Source of the DNA: JABCPE02 sp963509715
GTDB taxonomy: Bacteria > Bacteroidota > Bacteroidia > Flavobacteriales > Weeksellaceae
DNA length: 59,503 nucleotides
Assembly: GCA_963509715.1 (NCBI GenBank)
Contig: CAUPCB010000007.1
Span: forward strand, 1 to 59,503
Direction of reading: 5' to 3'
This document shows positions 17,132 to 26,031 of the stretch, piece by piece (the first letter of the stretch is position 1; each line of letters starts with the position of its first letter). The position numbers were made by a program, and so were the translations under genes. The notes under the pieces were generated by a model. That model made no database searches and had not been told where the DNA came from. It saw nothing but the letters and a program-made list of their open reading frames with translations.

Positions 17132-18421
17132 TTATAAAAATTCTATATCCTTAGAATGAGGAAGAATTCCTTTGACATCGTAAACAACGCCGTTTTGGGA
17201 TAGGAGTTTAGATAAGTCTAAATCCAAGAATTCTTTGTGAGCAACACCAAGAACTACTGCTTCGTACTTATCTGATGGAAGCGTTTCCATGCTTTCTATT
17301 CCGTATTCGTGTTTTACTTCGCTCGGATTAGCCCAAGGGTCGTAAGTGGTCACTTTAACGCCGAAATCCTCCAAAGCAGAGATTACATCGATGATTTTAG
17401 TATTTCTGACATCAGGGCAGTTTTCTTTGAAAGTTACTCCCAGCATGAGTAATTTAGCTCCGTTGATTTGGATATTTTTCTTAATCATCGCTTTTACAAC
17501 TTGCTCGGCAACATATTTTCCCATAGAATCATTCATTCTTCTTCCTGCCAAGATGATTTCTGGATGGTAGCCGTACTCCTGAGCTTTTTGAGCCAAATAA
17601 TATGGGTCTACACCGATGCAGTGCCCGCCTACAAGACCTGGTTTGAAAGGAAGGAAATTCCATTTCGTTCCAGCGGCTTTCAGCACATCGTGAGTGTTGA
17701 TATCCATTAGGTTAAATATTTTAGCCAATTCATTCACGAAAGCAATGTTGATATCTCTTTGTGAGTTCTCGATTACTTTGGCAGCTTCGGCAACTTTAAT
17801 GGTTGGCGCAAGGTGCGTACCTGCTGTGATTACAGAAGAATACAAGTCATTCACCACTTTACCGATTTCTGGAGTAGAACCAGAGGTTACTTTTAGGATT
17901 TTCTCCACAGTGTGTTCTTTGTCTCCTGGGTTTATTCTTTCAGGAGAATAACCAGCGAAGAAATCCACATTGAATTTAAGTCCAGAAACTCTCTCCACCA
18001 CAGGGATACAGTCTTCCTCAGTAGCGCCAGGGTAAACCGTAGATTCGTAGATGACAATATCACCTTTTTTAATCACTTTTCCTACCGTTTCACTCGCTTT
18101 TACAAGAGGAGTAAGGTCTGGGCGATTGTTTCTGTCCACAGGCGTCGGTACAGTGATGATGTATACATTGGCATTTTCTATATCTTTTAGGTCAGCAGAG
18201 CAGAAAAGTCCATTGGTACCAACATTGAAAGGGTTTTCTTTAACCAAGGCTGATTTCAGAAGCTCATCAGATACCTCCAAAGTTTCATCATGTCCTGCGT
18301 TTAGTTCTGTGATTCTTTTTTGGTTAATGTCAAAACCTACCACAGGGAATTTAGTGGCAAATAACCTTGCCAATGGCAGCCCTACATAACCAAGTCCAAT
18401 AATTGCTATTTTATGATTCAT
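17132..18421 (-). CDS. Nucleotide-sugar dehydrogenase, UDP-GalNAc dehydrogenase-like (WbpO/TviB type)
   Basis: The 429-residue protein has the UDP-sugar dehydrogenase layout: NAD-binding GLGYVGLP at 9-16, a central helical domain, the catalytic cysteine in GGHCIGVDPYYL near residue 267, and the C-terminal UDP-binding domain (GVTFKENCPDVRNTK near 328-342). It oxidises C6 of a UDP-sugar twice to the uronate. The wording is nearest to WbpO/TviB enzymes, which make UDP-GalNAcA, and the UDP-GlcNAc 4-epimerase-like gene at 20196-21188 supports this. It is the last gene of the minus-strand polysaccharide unit. Confidence 0.88.
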   Translation of the reverse strand: MNHKIAIIGLGYVGLPLARLFATKFPVVGFDINQKRITELNAGHDETLEVSDELLKSALVKENPFNVGTNGLFCSADLKDIENANVYIITVPTPVDRNNRPDLTPLVKASETVGKVIKKGDIVIYESTVYPGATEEDCIPVVERVSGLKFNVDFFAGYSPERINPGDKEHTVEKILKVTSGSTPEIGKVVNDLYSSVITAGTHLAPTIKVAEAAKVIENSQRDINIAFVNELAKIFNLMDINTHDVLKAAGTKWNFLPFKPGLVGGHCIGVDPYYLAQKAQEYGYHPEIILAGRRMNDSMGKYVAEQVVKAMIKKNIQINGAKLLMLGVTFKENCPDVRNTKIIDVISALEDFGVKVTTYDPWANPSEVKHEYGIESMETLPSDKYEAVVLGVAHKEFLDLDLSKLLSQNGVVYDVKGILPHSKDIEFL

Positions 18422-18438
18422 ATTGTATATTTTATTAT

Positions 18439-19212
18439 TTATTTTACACCTTTAAAAATTCTATGATACAGATATCCCCATATAGTAGGGTGGTACCAGA
18501 GGATAGATTCTAAATTTCTTTCTTTTTGGGAAGATAGTGTTCCATTGAAAAAGTTTTCTATCGCTTTGGTCAGCAGTTTGATGCCGCTAGCCAGCTGGAT
18601 AAGAGGATATGTTGAAAAATCATCCTGTTTTGTGACTGTGATGTTTTCTTGGTATATCACACTACCTGTGTCTATACCTCTATCCACGAAATGCACTGTA
18701 ACTCCGTTGTTTTCAGCATCATTATTTACCAATGCCCAGTAGGCTCCATGAACGCCTCTATATTTGGGTGTGATGCCTGCATGAGTATTGATAAAAGGGC
18801 ATTCTACGGCAGAAAGCACTTTTTCGGATATGATTCTTGTTCCGTTTACAATGATTAAATCAGGATTTATTTCCTTCAATAATTCTATAGTTTTTTTTGA
18901 ATTTACAGATGAAACATTTATCATTTTATCATTAGGAATTTCCGCAGCATTCATATTGTTTGCTTTCATGATTTCATTTCTTCTTTTTTTGGATGTGCTG
19001 CCTAAAAATTTACCGATAATCAGTTGGAATAAAATCTGTCCCGCAACGGTGAAAATCCCCAATCTTTTTATCCTTCTTTTGATAAATTTTTTGGTATTTT
19101 CTTTGTCTTCCACAATGATTTTTTCAATGCCGAATTGACTATCCAATGCATTGAAAACGATTTTTGAGGAATCACCTTTTCCCGCTAAAATAACGATTTT
19201 TTTATACTTCAT
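18439..19212 (-). CDS. Formyltransferase-family enzyme
   Basis: The 257-residue protein matches the formyl transferase core (PF00551) in residues ~105-205: IINTHAGITPKYRG-like segment (FINTHAGITPKYRGVHG near 137-153, catalytic His in THAG) and VHFVDRGIDTGSVIYQE near 172-188 with the catalytic-position Asp. It uses 10-formyl-THF to formylate an amino group. Within a polysaccharide segment the likely substrate is an amino sugar, but I cannot exclude another amine. The first 100 residues are not a standard PurN start. It overlaps the deacetylase gene by 11 bp. Confidence 0.8.
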   Translation of the reverse strand: MKYKKIVILAGKGDSSKIVFNALDSQFGIEKIIVEDKENTKKFIKRRIKRLGIFTVAGQILFQLIIGKFLGSTSKKRRNEIMKANNMNAAEIPNDKMINVSSVNSKKTIELLKEINPDLIIVNGTRIISEKVLSAVECPFINTHAGITPKYRGVHGAYWALVNNDAENNGVTVHFVDRGIDTGSVIYQENITVTKQDDFSTYPLIQLASGIKLLTKAIENFFNGTLSSQKERNLESILWYHPTIWGYLYHRIFKGVK

Positions 19213-20188
19213 TTTTCATCTTTGCTGCCAAACTACTCATCGTGTAGCTTTGGAAATTATACTTTTCATTTAAAAATTTATAATGCTGCAGGATTTTCTC
19301 TAAAAACTTGAAATTTTCCTCCATATTTGCTCCAAAATTATGAGGATGCCACCATAAATGGTAGGTTAGATTGTTTTTAGCAGCAAAGGTCATGCTTGCC
19401 TTTATTCTTTTTAACCTTAAACCTTCCAAAAAGCTCAGTCTTGGCGAAAATGGCCTCAAGAAACGGCTTGATGGAATATTTACAGGATTTTCTTTTTTTA
19501 TGTAATCGTCTGAATAACAGTTGTGTCCAGAAATGTTGATGTAAGAATCCATCAGCCTGAAAGCTCGCCGAAATAGGCTTTCGTTTTCACCACTTTTGGC
19601 TTTATACAGCCAAGAATGCTCATTTCCTCTGTAACAAGTAATTCCCAGCTCGGAGCATACTTGTAAGTATTTGTCATTGAACTGGTTTCGTGGGAAAATC
19701 AGCGATGTTATCTCTATTCCTTGTTCTTTTGCTACTTGCACCGCCATTCTGGTATCTTCTCTGAAAGATTCCAGTGTTTGTCCTTTTTCTAAACAATAGT
19801 AATGGGAAAAAGTGTGGGTGCCGATTTCCTGCTCAGGATATTTTTTGATTTCATCAATGAGCAGTGGAGCAAAATGATAATTATCTTTGCTAAAATCATT
19901 GCCCAGACTCTCGAAATAAGCGTTTTCATAGGGCGAAAGCGATTTGTCTTCGTATTGAGGTTTGATGGAAGGTAAATTTGCCAATAATTCTTTTTTGGTC
20001 TTGAAAAAAAGAAAACCAACAGTAGAAAAAGTACCACAAACAGCATATTTTCTAAATAATTCTAGCGTTTGAGGAATTACTTGATGGACATTCAGTATGT
20101 TCTGCCCATAGTCATTAATGGTTCTTTTGTCCCGAACGCCCCACATGAGCTCGAAATCCAAAGAAATTACAAATTTACCTGTTTTCAT
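19202..20188 (-). CDS. Polysaccharide deacetylase (NodB-like)
   Basis: The 328-residue protein has the NodB-like pattern: SLDFELMWG near residues 9-17, with the metal/base Asp-Glu positions, EIGTHTFSHYY with the metal-binding histidines near 136-146, and a late HLWWHPHNF. Members remove N-acetyl groups from amino sugars in polysaccharides or lipid-linked precursors. There is no signal peptide, so it probably acts in the cytoplasm on a precursor. Overlap with the formyltransferase gene suggests a deacetylate-then-formylate pair on the same sugar; that is inference. Confidence 0.85.
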   Translation of the reverse strand: MKTGKFVISLDFELMWGVRDKRTINDYGQNILNVHQVIPQTLELFRKYAVCGTFSTVGFLFFKTKKELLANLPSIKPQYEDKSLSPYENAYFESLGNDFSKDNYHFAPLLIDEIKKYPEQEIGTHTFSHYYCLEKGQTLESFREDTRMAVQVAKEQGIEITSLIFPRNQFNDKYLQVCSELGITCYRGNEHSWLYKAKSGENESLFRRAFRLMDSYINISGHNCYSDDYIKKENPVNIPSSRFLRPFSPRLSFLEGLRLKRIKASMTFAAKNNLTYHLWWHPHNFGANMEENFKFLEKILQHYKFLNEKYNFQSYTMSSLAAKMKNEV

Positions 20189-20195
20189 TTTTTAG

Positions 20196-21188
20196 TTATT
20201 TTAAATTTTCCCAATACCAATCTACAGCTTCTTTCAGACCTTGCGCGAAGATGTGGCTCGGCTGGTAGCCTAGATTTTTTTGAGCTTTTTCTATACTTGC
20301 CAATGAGTGAGGAACATCTCCCTGTCTGTTTGGGCCATGGAGAATTTCCACTTTTGCGATTTCGTTGTCATAGGCAGAAAGGTATTTTTTCAGCAGTTCA
20401 GCCATTTCTTTGATAGTTGTTCTGTCACCCACGGCCGTGTTATATATTTGATTTAGAGCCTCTTCTTTATCAGTGATTAAGGCTAATAAATTCATCTGAA
20501 TTACATTATCAATGTAAGTAAAATCCCTTGAATAAGTACCATCTCCGTTGATAGTCGGTGATTGGTGGTTGATTAGCTGGATTACGAATTTTGGAATTAC
20601 CGCAGCGTAAGCGCCATTTGGGTCTTGTCTTCTTCCAAAAACATTAAAATATCTCAGTCCTATCGTATCAAAATTATAAACCCTTTTGAAAACATCAGCA
20701 TAAAGCTCGTTCACATATTTCGTGATAGCATATGGAGAAAGTGGCTTTCCAATGATATCTTCTACTTTTGGTAAGGATGTAGAGTCGCCGTAAGTAGAGG
20801 AGCTGGCAGCATAAACAAGTCTTTTTACGCCTGCATCTCTAGCCGCTACGAGCATATTTAGGAAACCGCCCACATTCACATCATTACTCGTGATAGGGTC
20901 ATTGATGGAACGAGGAACAGAGCCAAGAGCAGCCTCGTGCAGAACGAAATCTTGTCCGTCACAAGCTTTTTTACAAGTTTCCAAATCACGAATATCACCT
21001 TCAATCAAAGTGAATTTTTCATTTTTGAAAAAAGGCTCAATGTTATGTCTGTGTCCCGTAGCAAAGTTGTCCAAAACTGTAACCACAGCTCCTAATTCTA
21101 GTAGTTTTTCCACTAAATTGGAACCAATGAAACCAGCGCCGCCAGTGACTAATATTTTTTTATTTTCTAGTTTTTCTTTGAAATTCAT
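20196..21188 (-). CDS. UDP-GlcNAc 4-epimerase-like SDR (WbpP/TviC type)
   Basis: The 330-residue extended SDR has the NAD-binding GGAGFIG at 16-22, a serine triad SSS at 129-131 and the catalytic Y153-x3-K157 (YAITK). Features typical of the WbpP/TviC group are the ~330-residue length, ALGSVPRSINDP near 88-99 and YFNVFGRRQDPNGAYAAVIP near 180-199. This group interconverts UDP-GlcNAc and UDP-GalNAc. Together with the dehydrogenase at 17132-18421 it would supply UDP-GalNAcA, as for the Vi antigen and some O-antigens. It lies 7 bp upstream of the deacetylase gene. Confidence 0.88.
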   Translation of the reverse strand: MNFKEKLENKKILVTGGAGFIGSNLVEKLLELGAVVTVLDNFATGHRHNIEPFFKNEKFTLIEGDIRDLETCKKACDGQDFVLHEAALGSVPRSINDPITSNDVNVGGFLNMLVAARDAGVKRLVYAASSSTYGDSTSLPKVEDIIGKPLSPYAITKYVNELYADVFKRVYNFDTIGLRYFNVFGRRQDPNGAYAAVIPKFVIQLINHQSPTINGDGTYSRDFTYIDNVIQMNLLALITDKEEALNQIYNTAVGDRTTIKEMAELLKKYLSAYDNEIAKVEILHGPNRQGDVPHSLASIEKAQKNLGYQPSHIFAQGLKEAVDWYWENLK

Positions 21189-21203
21189 CTTTTAAGTTTT
21201 TTA

Positions 21204-21884
21204 TTACATGTAATATTTTCTTAGAATATTATAAAGATACGATTCTTTATTAGTTAAGTTTCTTTCTTTGAAATAATTTTCTACATCGGGAATGTTTATT
21301 TCGTAGCCAGAACCTGCTTTTATCAGAATAAGCAGAGGTTCTATATCTAGTTCTTTTTCAATAATTTCAAGAATTTCAATGATAGAATAATTGAAAGGAT
21401 AAGCGATATTGACCACTTTGTTAAAACTCTGATAATTGATGATTTGGAGAACTAAGTTTTTAATATCCTCAGTATCAATGATGTTTCGAGTTGCCTTTGT
21501 GTGGACATTTATTTTTTGATGGTTTCTGACAGAACGAACCAAATAGTTCATCAGCAGATTGGGATTTCCTCCTTTACCAACGGCGTTGCTTAACCTTAAT
21601 ATTAAATATTTTGGGCAGTTTTCAGCGATGATTTGTTCCATTTTTAGTTTGTGTAGAACATACTGGCTGTCAGCCTTTGAGGAATCATAGATGCTGCAGG
21701 TAGAAAAATAGACAAAAAGTTTGTCGGGATTTTCTGTGAAAGTTTCCCTGATTAGGTCTTCTTCTCTTTGAAATTCAGATAGTTCTGTCTCTAAGGAATT
21801 AGAAACTCCAGATGCGAAAAAAATAACATCTTCTCGGTCTACATCGTAGAATAGAGAAGCGATAAGTCCATTTCCTATAATCAT
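21204..21884 (-). CDS. Short NAD-dependent epimerase/dehydratase-like protein
   Basis: The 226-residue protein looks like an SDR epimerase with a shortened start: MIIGNGLIASLF would be the nucleotide-binding loop, FSTCSIYD near 75-82 and YVLHKLKMEQII near 90-101 supply the Y-x3-K pair, and LILRLSNAVGKGG near 107-119 the central strand. It is about 80 residues shorter than usual epimerases and similar to small SDR proteins seen in polysaccharide loci. It is first of five closely packed genes; 16 bp separate it from the epimerase gene. Substrate unknown. Confidence 0.72.
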   Translation of the reverse strand: MIIGNGLIASLFYDVDREDVIFFASGVSNSLETELSEFQREEDLIRETFTENPDKLFVYFSTCSIYDSSKADSQYVLHKLKMEQIIAENCPKYLILRLSNAVGKGGNPNLLMNYLVRSVRNHQKINVHTKATRNIIDTEDIKNLVLQIINYQSFNKVVNIAYPFNYSIIEILEIIEKELDIEPLLILIKAGSGYEINIPDVENYFKERNLTNKESYLYNILRKYYM

Positions 21885-21892
21885 TTTATAAA

Positions 21893-22057
21893 TTAATTAT
21901 CATATTTTCTTGTTGATCCAAATTTAAGAATATAGTTTTTTGGTAAGGAAAAAAACAAGCGAAATTTCTTAAAAAGCAAAAAGTCCTTAAATAAGCTTCT
22001 AGTACAATACATTATCTTACCTTTTATATAGGGATAATTAATGATTATAAAAAAGAA
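21893..22057 (-). pseudogene. Gene remnant: C-terminal fragment of an unidentified polysaccharide gene
   Basis: An open frame of about 54 codons ends 8 bp before the SDR gene. Its C-terminal 39 residues (from an ATG at 22012) read like real protein, basic and aromatic (FKDFLLFKKFRLFFSLPKNY). The frame has no good start before its upstream stop, so it may be what is left of a glycosyltransferase or similar gene. It could also be a genuine 39-residue protein. The rest of the 219-bp gap up to 22103 is AT-rich with no other signal. Confidence 0.35.
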
Positions 22058-22103
22058 TTAAATTATTATTTGTTTACTAAAAAAATGATAAAATTAGAAA
22101 TAC

Positions 22104-23885
22104 TTATAACTCTTGTAATTCTACCATTTTCCTGAATTTTTCTGATGATTTAGAAAGTTCTATATAATTACCACTATTTATAATTTCTCCTTTTTCAAGA
22201 AGGTAAACTTTATCAACATTTTTAATAGTAGAAAGTCTATGAGCAATGATTACCATTGTAAATTTACCATGTAGCATATCAATATTATCTTTGATATGTC
22301 TTTCTGTTTCTGAGTCCAAAGCAGAGGTAGCTTCATCCATAATAAGTAATTCTACATCTTTATATAGTTCTCTTGCAATGGAAATTCTTTGTTTTTGACC
22401 ACCAGAAATCAAAATACCATTATTACCAAGGAAAGAATCTTCTTTATTTTCAAGCTCTTCTACGAAATTTCGTAAAGAAACCATATCCATTACTTTATAG
22501 AATTTATCTATGGATTCAGGAGTTTTTTCTGCCCAGAAACTAACATTGTTAAATAAGGTATCATTAAAGATAACAGGTTCTTGAGTTATATATCCAATTT
22601 TATCTCGATAAGAACTAAGATTTGCTTCATATAGGGATTTTTCATCCACAATGACCTCTCCTATGTGTGGAATCTGTAACCCACAAATTACATTTGCTAA
22701 TGTAGTCTTTCCTGCACCACTTTCTCCTACAAAAGCAATGGATGTTTTTCGTGGAATATTTATATTAATATTTTTTAGAACAGTTTTATTTCCTAAAATG
22801 ACCTCTATATTTTTTATATCAATATTATCAATTTTTTCTATAGGGGTAGTTTTTAGAGGCTCTTCATTATCTTTGAATTCTTTTAAAATAGTATTGATAG
22901 ACTCTATAGAGGTTGCTTGGCTCGTAAAAGCTGTAGATGCGCCTTGTAAACTAACTAAATGTCCTAATCCTCTATAAAATAATAATAAACTAATTAATAT
23001 TGATTCTAAATTACCATTAAGAACATTGACTTGAATCATTACAACGATAGAAATTACAAGTAAAAGCATTGGTTCTCTTGCATTGATCATAATGAATCCT
23101 AACCTATTCATTTTGAAAGCATATTCATCATTCAATTCGATATTATCTCTCAATCTATTGTCATACCTTTTGAAATAATTAGTGGCTTTTAAGTATTTGA
23201 AATTATTTACAGATTGTATTAAAAGTTCATTAAAGTTATTCCCTAAATTTACTTGTTTTCTGGAATAATCAGCAATCATTTTATTTAAATATTTATATAT
23301 AAAGTCTGTAGCATAACCTCCTATTGCTACCATAATTGCAAATTGCCAATTAGACATAAAAGCAAGTAAGGCATAAGTAGACATCATTGTAGCATATTGT
23401 ATAGAGTTGATGTATGTTTGCATAGATTGTATTAATCTATTACATTCTCCAAAAATATGATTCTGTATTCTTCCTACACTCATAGTTGTAAAACCATGAT
23501 AAGATAGATTGCCTAACCCATCAATAAGTCTAAATCGTAACTTTTTTGTAGCATTGATATTTATTTTGGTTATATATATAGTTTTTAGGTAGTTAATAAG
23601 CCCTTTAATGCTAAATAAGAAAAACATCAAAAGAAGAATATTAGTAATAGATAAGTCGATGCCAATATTCCTGAAAAAATCTATCACTACATTTAAATAG
23701 CCAAGAGATTGTTCTGTGTTATTGCTATTTGTGGCATGTGAGAGTAAGGGAATAAACATAGTAAGTCCGATTCCATCCAACAATCCAACTAAAAAGTTTA
23801 AAACTATAAATACATATATATGGTGACCTAATACATTTTTGAAATATTTAAAGTAGTATAAAGCAGAATATTTTTTTTGATTCAT
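22104..23885 (-). CDS. ABC exporter (membrane plus ATPase domains), polysaccharide locus
   Basis: The 593-residue half-transporter has six membrane helices in residues ~20-300 and an ATPase domain: Walker A GESGAGKTT near 388-396, signature ISGGQKQR near 493-500, Walker B LLIMDEATSALD near 511-522, H-loop in IAHRLSTI. The layout is that of MsbA/PglK-type lipid or glycolipid flippases. Being at the head of the polysaccharide segment, it may move a lipid-linked saccharide. Its DNA is clearly more AT-rich than neighbouring genes (many ATA and AAT codons), a hint of recent transfer. Confidence 0.85.
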   Translation of the reverse strand: MNQKKYSALYYFKYFKNVLGHHIYVFIVLNFLVGLLDGIGLTMFIPLLSHATNSNNTEQSLGYLNVVIDFFRNIGIDLSITNILLLMFFLFSIKGLINYLKTIYITKININATKKLRFRLIDGLGNLSYHGFTTMSVGRIQNHIFGECNRLIQSMQTYINSIQYATMMSTYALLAFMSNWQFAIMVAIGGYATDFIYKYLNKMIADYSRKQVNLGNNFNELLIQSVNNFKYLKATNYFKRYDNRLRDNIELNDEYAFKMNRLGFIMINAREPMLLLVISIVVMIQVNVLNGNLESILISLLLFYRGLGHLVSLQGASTAFTSQATSIESINTILKEFKDNEEPLKTTPIEKIDNIDIKNIEVILGNKTVLKNININIPRKTSIAFVGESGAGKTTLANVICGLQIPHIGEVIVDEKSLYEANLSSYRDKIGYITQEPVIFNDTLFNNVSFWAEKTPESIDKFYKVMDMVSLRNFVEELENKEDSFLGNNGILISGGQKQRISIARELYKDVELLIMDEATSALDSETERHIKDNIDMLHGKFTMVIIAHRLSTIKNVDKVYLLEKGEIINSGNYIELSKSSEKFRKMVELQEL

Positions 23886-23965
23886 ATTATAATTTTTATA
23901 AACTATTTCTTATATAGAAAACAATGCTTTAAAATATATTTTTGAAAGCATTTAGCAGGGCAAAT

Positions 23966-24940
23966 TTAAAGAAAATTATCCAAATTATCCGTAAAAATCT
24001 TATGCTCCACTTTTCCCTGCTGCTGCATGATTTTTTCTTGTATCTGTTTTAGGAAAGATTGGTATTTAGGGCTGTTTTTGTCCTTTGGCCGATGCTCCAG
24101 AGCTTGTTTTATTCTAAGGTTTTCGTTGGAAAATTTATCTGCTTCATCAGAAAAATAAGCCTTTTTGAATTTTTCCCAAATATACTGAACGGCCTGTTCG
24201 TTAGGGTGGATGAGGTCTTCCTTGTAGAATCTGTAATCGCGAAGGTCATCCATAACGATTTCATATACAGGTATATAATGGCAGTTTTCGTGCTGTTCCA
24301 CAACTTCATGAATTGCACAGAGCAGCTTGGCTTTGCTTAGATTATTTTCGCTAAAACCATCTTTGGTATGGCGGACAGGACTTAATGTAAAAAGAATCTG
24401 CACCTCTTTTGGGCATATTTTTTTTAGAATATGGCAGGTTTCAGCTATTGAATTTACCAATTTTTCGTGTGTCAGAAGGTGTTTATTAAAGTTTGTCTGT
24501 GGAATTTTGTGGCAGTTTGCGACGAAAATATTTTTGGACAAATGCTCATAAACAAAAGCCGTTCCATAGGTGATAATCACCCAGTTGTTTCGTTTTAGAA
24601 ATTTGTGCGCAAGGTTTATTTTTTCATTGATTTTTTTGAGTGTTTCTTTTTGATTGTTAGAGCTAAACGAGGTGTGATGATTAAAACTCAAGTATTCGCC
24701 TTGATGAAAATCTAAATTTTCCTCTGTGTAAATCTTATTTTCAAAAATTTCCTGAATGCTGTTTTTCACAGCCCAAGGGTTGAAAAGAGTCCCAAAAGGA
24801 TTGTTCAGCGTTTGGAACTGGCTGTCAGCTAGTTTTACAGAAATTTCTGTTGCAAAACAAGACCCTATCGAAAACAAAGAATCCGAAATTTGAATTTTTT
24901 TTTCAGAAATTTGAATTTCTACCTCGGTACGAAATTTCAT
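23966..24940 (-). CDS. GSCFA-domain protein
   Basis: The 324-residue protein begins with a short strand and then the family signature GSCFA at residues 26-30, with LNNPFGTLFNPWAV near 45-58 and LSPVRHTKDG near 190-199. GSCFA is an SGNH-like hydrolase fold family found mainly in Bacteroidota; activity is not established. I start it at the ATG at 24940 rather than the TTG two codons upstream. It lies 9 bp after the polyprenyl synthase gene and shares its promoter. Confidence 0.85.
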   Translation of the reverse strand: MKFRTEVEIQISEKKIQISDSLFSIGSCFATEISVKLADSQFQTLNNPFGTLFNPWAVKNSIQEIFENKIYTEENLDFHQGEYLSFNHHTSFSSNNQKETLKKINEKINLAHKFLKRNNWVIITYGTAFVYEHLSKNIFVANCHKIPQTNFNKHLLTHEKLVNSIAETCHILKKICPKEVQILFTLSPVRHTKDGFSENNLSKAKLLCAIHEVVEQHENCHYIPVYEIVMDDLRDYRFYKEDLIHPNEQAVQYIWEKFKKAYFSDEADKFSNENLRIKQALEHRPKDKNSPKYQSFLKQIQEKIMQQQGKVEHKIFTDNLDNFL

Positions 24941-24949
24941 AGACAAGAT

Positions 24950-25921
24950 TTAAATATTTCTTTTTAGTAAATAATCTGCCAGAGCCAAGAAAGCCTCCTT
25001 TTTCTCTGCGTTTAGACTGGTCTGGTTTAGATGTTTTTGAGCTGTATCGTGGTGTTCCTGTACGAGTTTTAATGTGATTTCATCCGCCTTTGTATCTAGG
25101 AAAATTTTAGAAACAGCATCTATTTTCTCTTGGCTTTCATCTTTTTGGGAATACCAGTTTTGGAGTTCCTTTTTTTGTTTTTCATCTGCTTTTTCTAGCG
25201 CAGTGAGATATAAAACGGTCTTTTTATTTTCACAGATATCTCCCGCTTGTTTTTTTCCGAAATCTCCCTGATTTCCAAATACATCCAGATAATCATCCAT
25301 CATTTGGAATGCTATTCCTAGGTGAATCCCAAACTGATAGAGAGCTTCCGCATCCTGCTCTGAGCATTCAGCAATGAAAGCGCCTATTTTTAGTGCAGCG
25401 GCACTCAGTACGCCAGTTTTATAAGTAATCATCCGGATATACTCATCAAAACTTACATCGTCTCTTTTTTCAAAATTCATGTCCATTTGCTGTCCTTCAC
25501 ATATTTTCGCTCCTGTATCAGAAAATAAATGAATACATTTTTTAAACAAAACAGGCTCTAAATCTTCGAAAAACTGATAAGATTTGATAAGCAGAGCATC
25601 GCCAGAGAGTATGCCTGTATTGATGCCATGTATAGCATGGATGGTAGGTTTTCCTCTTCTCAGAGGTGCATCATCCATTATATCATCATGAATGAGTGTG
25701 AAATTATGAAAAAGCTCTATTGCTAGAGCTGGTTTTATTGTGGTGTTTATATCTCCTCCAAATGCATCCGCTGCCATCAGTGTAAGCATAGGGCGGAGGC
25801 GTTTTCCTCCATTTGCTATGATGTAGTTGATGGGCTGATACAGCTCAAAGGGAGCTTCTTTGAATTTGTGTTTTTCTATACTTTCAGAAATTAAATTGAT
25901 GTATTTTTCAGCAAAATGCAT
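24950..25921 (-). CDS. Polyprenyl diphosphate synthase
   Basis: The 323-residue protein is a trans-isoprenyl diphosphate synthase. The first aspartate-rich motif with the RRG follow-up is DDIMDDAPLRRG at 79-90, the second is DDYLD at 209-213, and GGKRLRPM at 38-45 binds isopentenyl diphosphate. Such enzymes add C5 units to allylic diphosphates for quinones, carotenoids or cell-wall lipids. The alanine and phenylalanine upstream of the first motif fit short- or medium-chain products, but chain length is not safely predicted. A TAAATTTG element lies 17 bp upstream. Confidence 0.9.
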   Translation of the reverse strand: MHFAEKYINLISESIEKHKFKEAPFELYQPINYIIANGGKRLRPMLTLMAADAFGGDINTTIKPALAIELFHNFTLIHDDIMDDAPLRRGKPTIHAIHGINTGILSGDALLIKSYQFFEDLEPVLFKKCIHLFSDTGAKICEGQQMDMNFEKRDDVSFDEYIRMITYKTGVLSAAALKIGAFIAECSEQDAEALYQFGIHLGIAFQMMDDYLDVFGNQGDFGKKQAGDICENKKTVLYLTALEKADEKQKKELQNWYSQKDESQEKIDAVSKIFLDTKADEITLKLVQEHHDTAQKHLNQTSLNAEKKEAFLALADYLLKRNI

Positions 25922-25938
25922 GATGAAATTGTTTTCAG

Positions 25939-25946
25939 CAAATTTA
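25939..25946 (-). promoter_or_regulatory. -7 element of the polyprenyl synthase-GSCFA unit
   Basis: TAAATTTG on the minus strand, an exact TAnnTTTG match, 17 bp upstream of the start. Confidence 0.55.
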
Positions 25947-25973
25947 AATTTTTAAAATGAAAATAAGCCAAAA

Positions 25974-26006
25974 AAACCACCAATTTTTCTGATAAATTGG
26001 TGGTTT
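25974..26006 (-). terminator. Intrinsic terminator of the phosphate transport genes
   Basis: Perfect 13-bp stem (25974-25986 with 25994-26006), 7-nt loop, T7 run on the minus strand. Confidence 0.85.
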
Positions 26007-26031
26007 AATTCTTTTATCTTTTGGGAAAATT

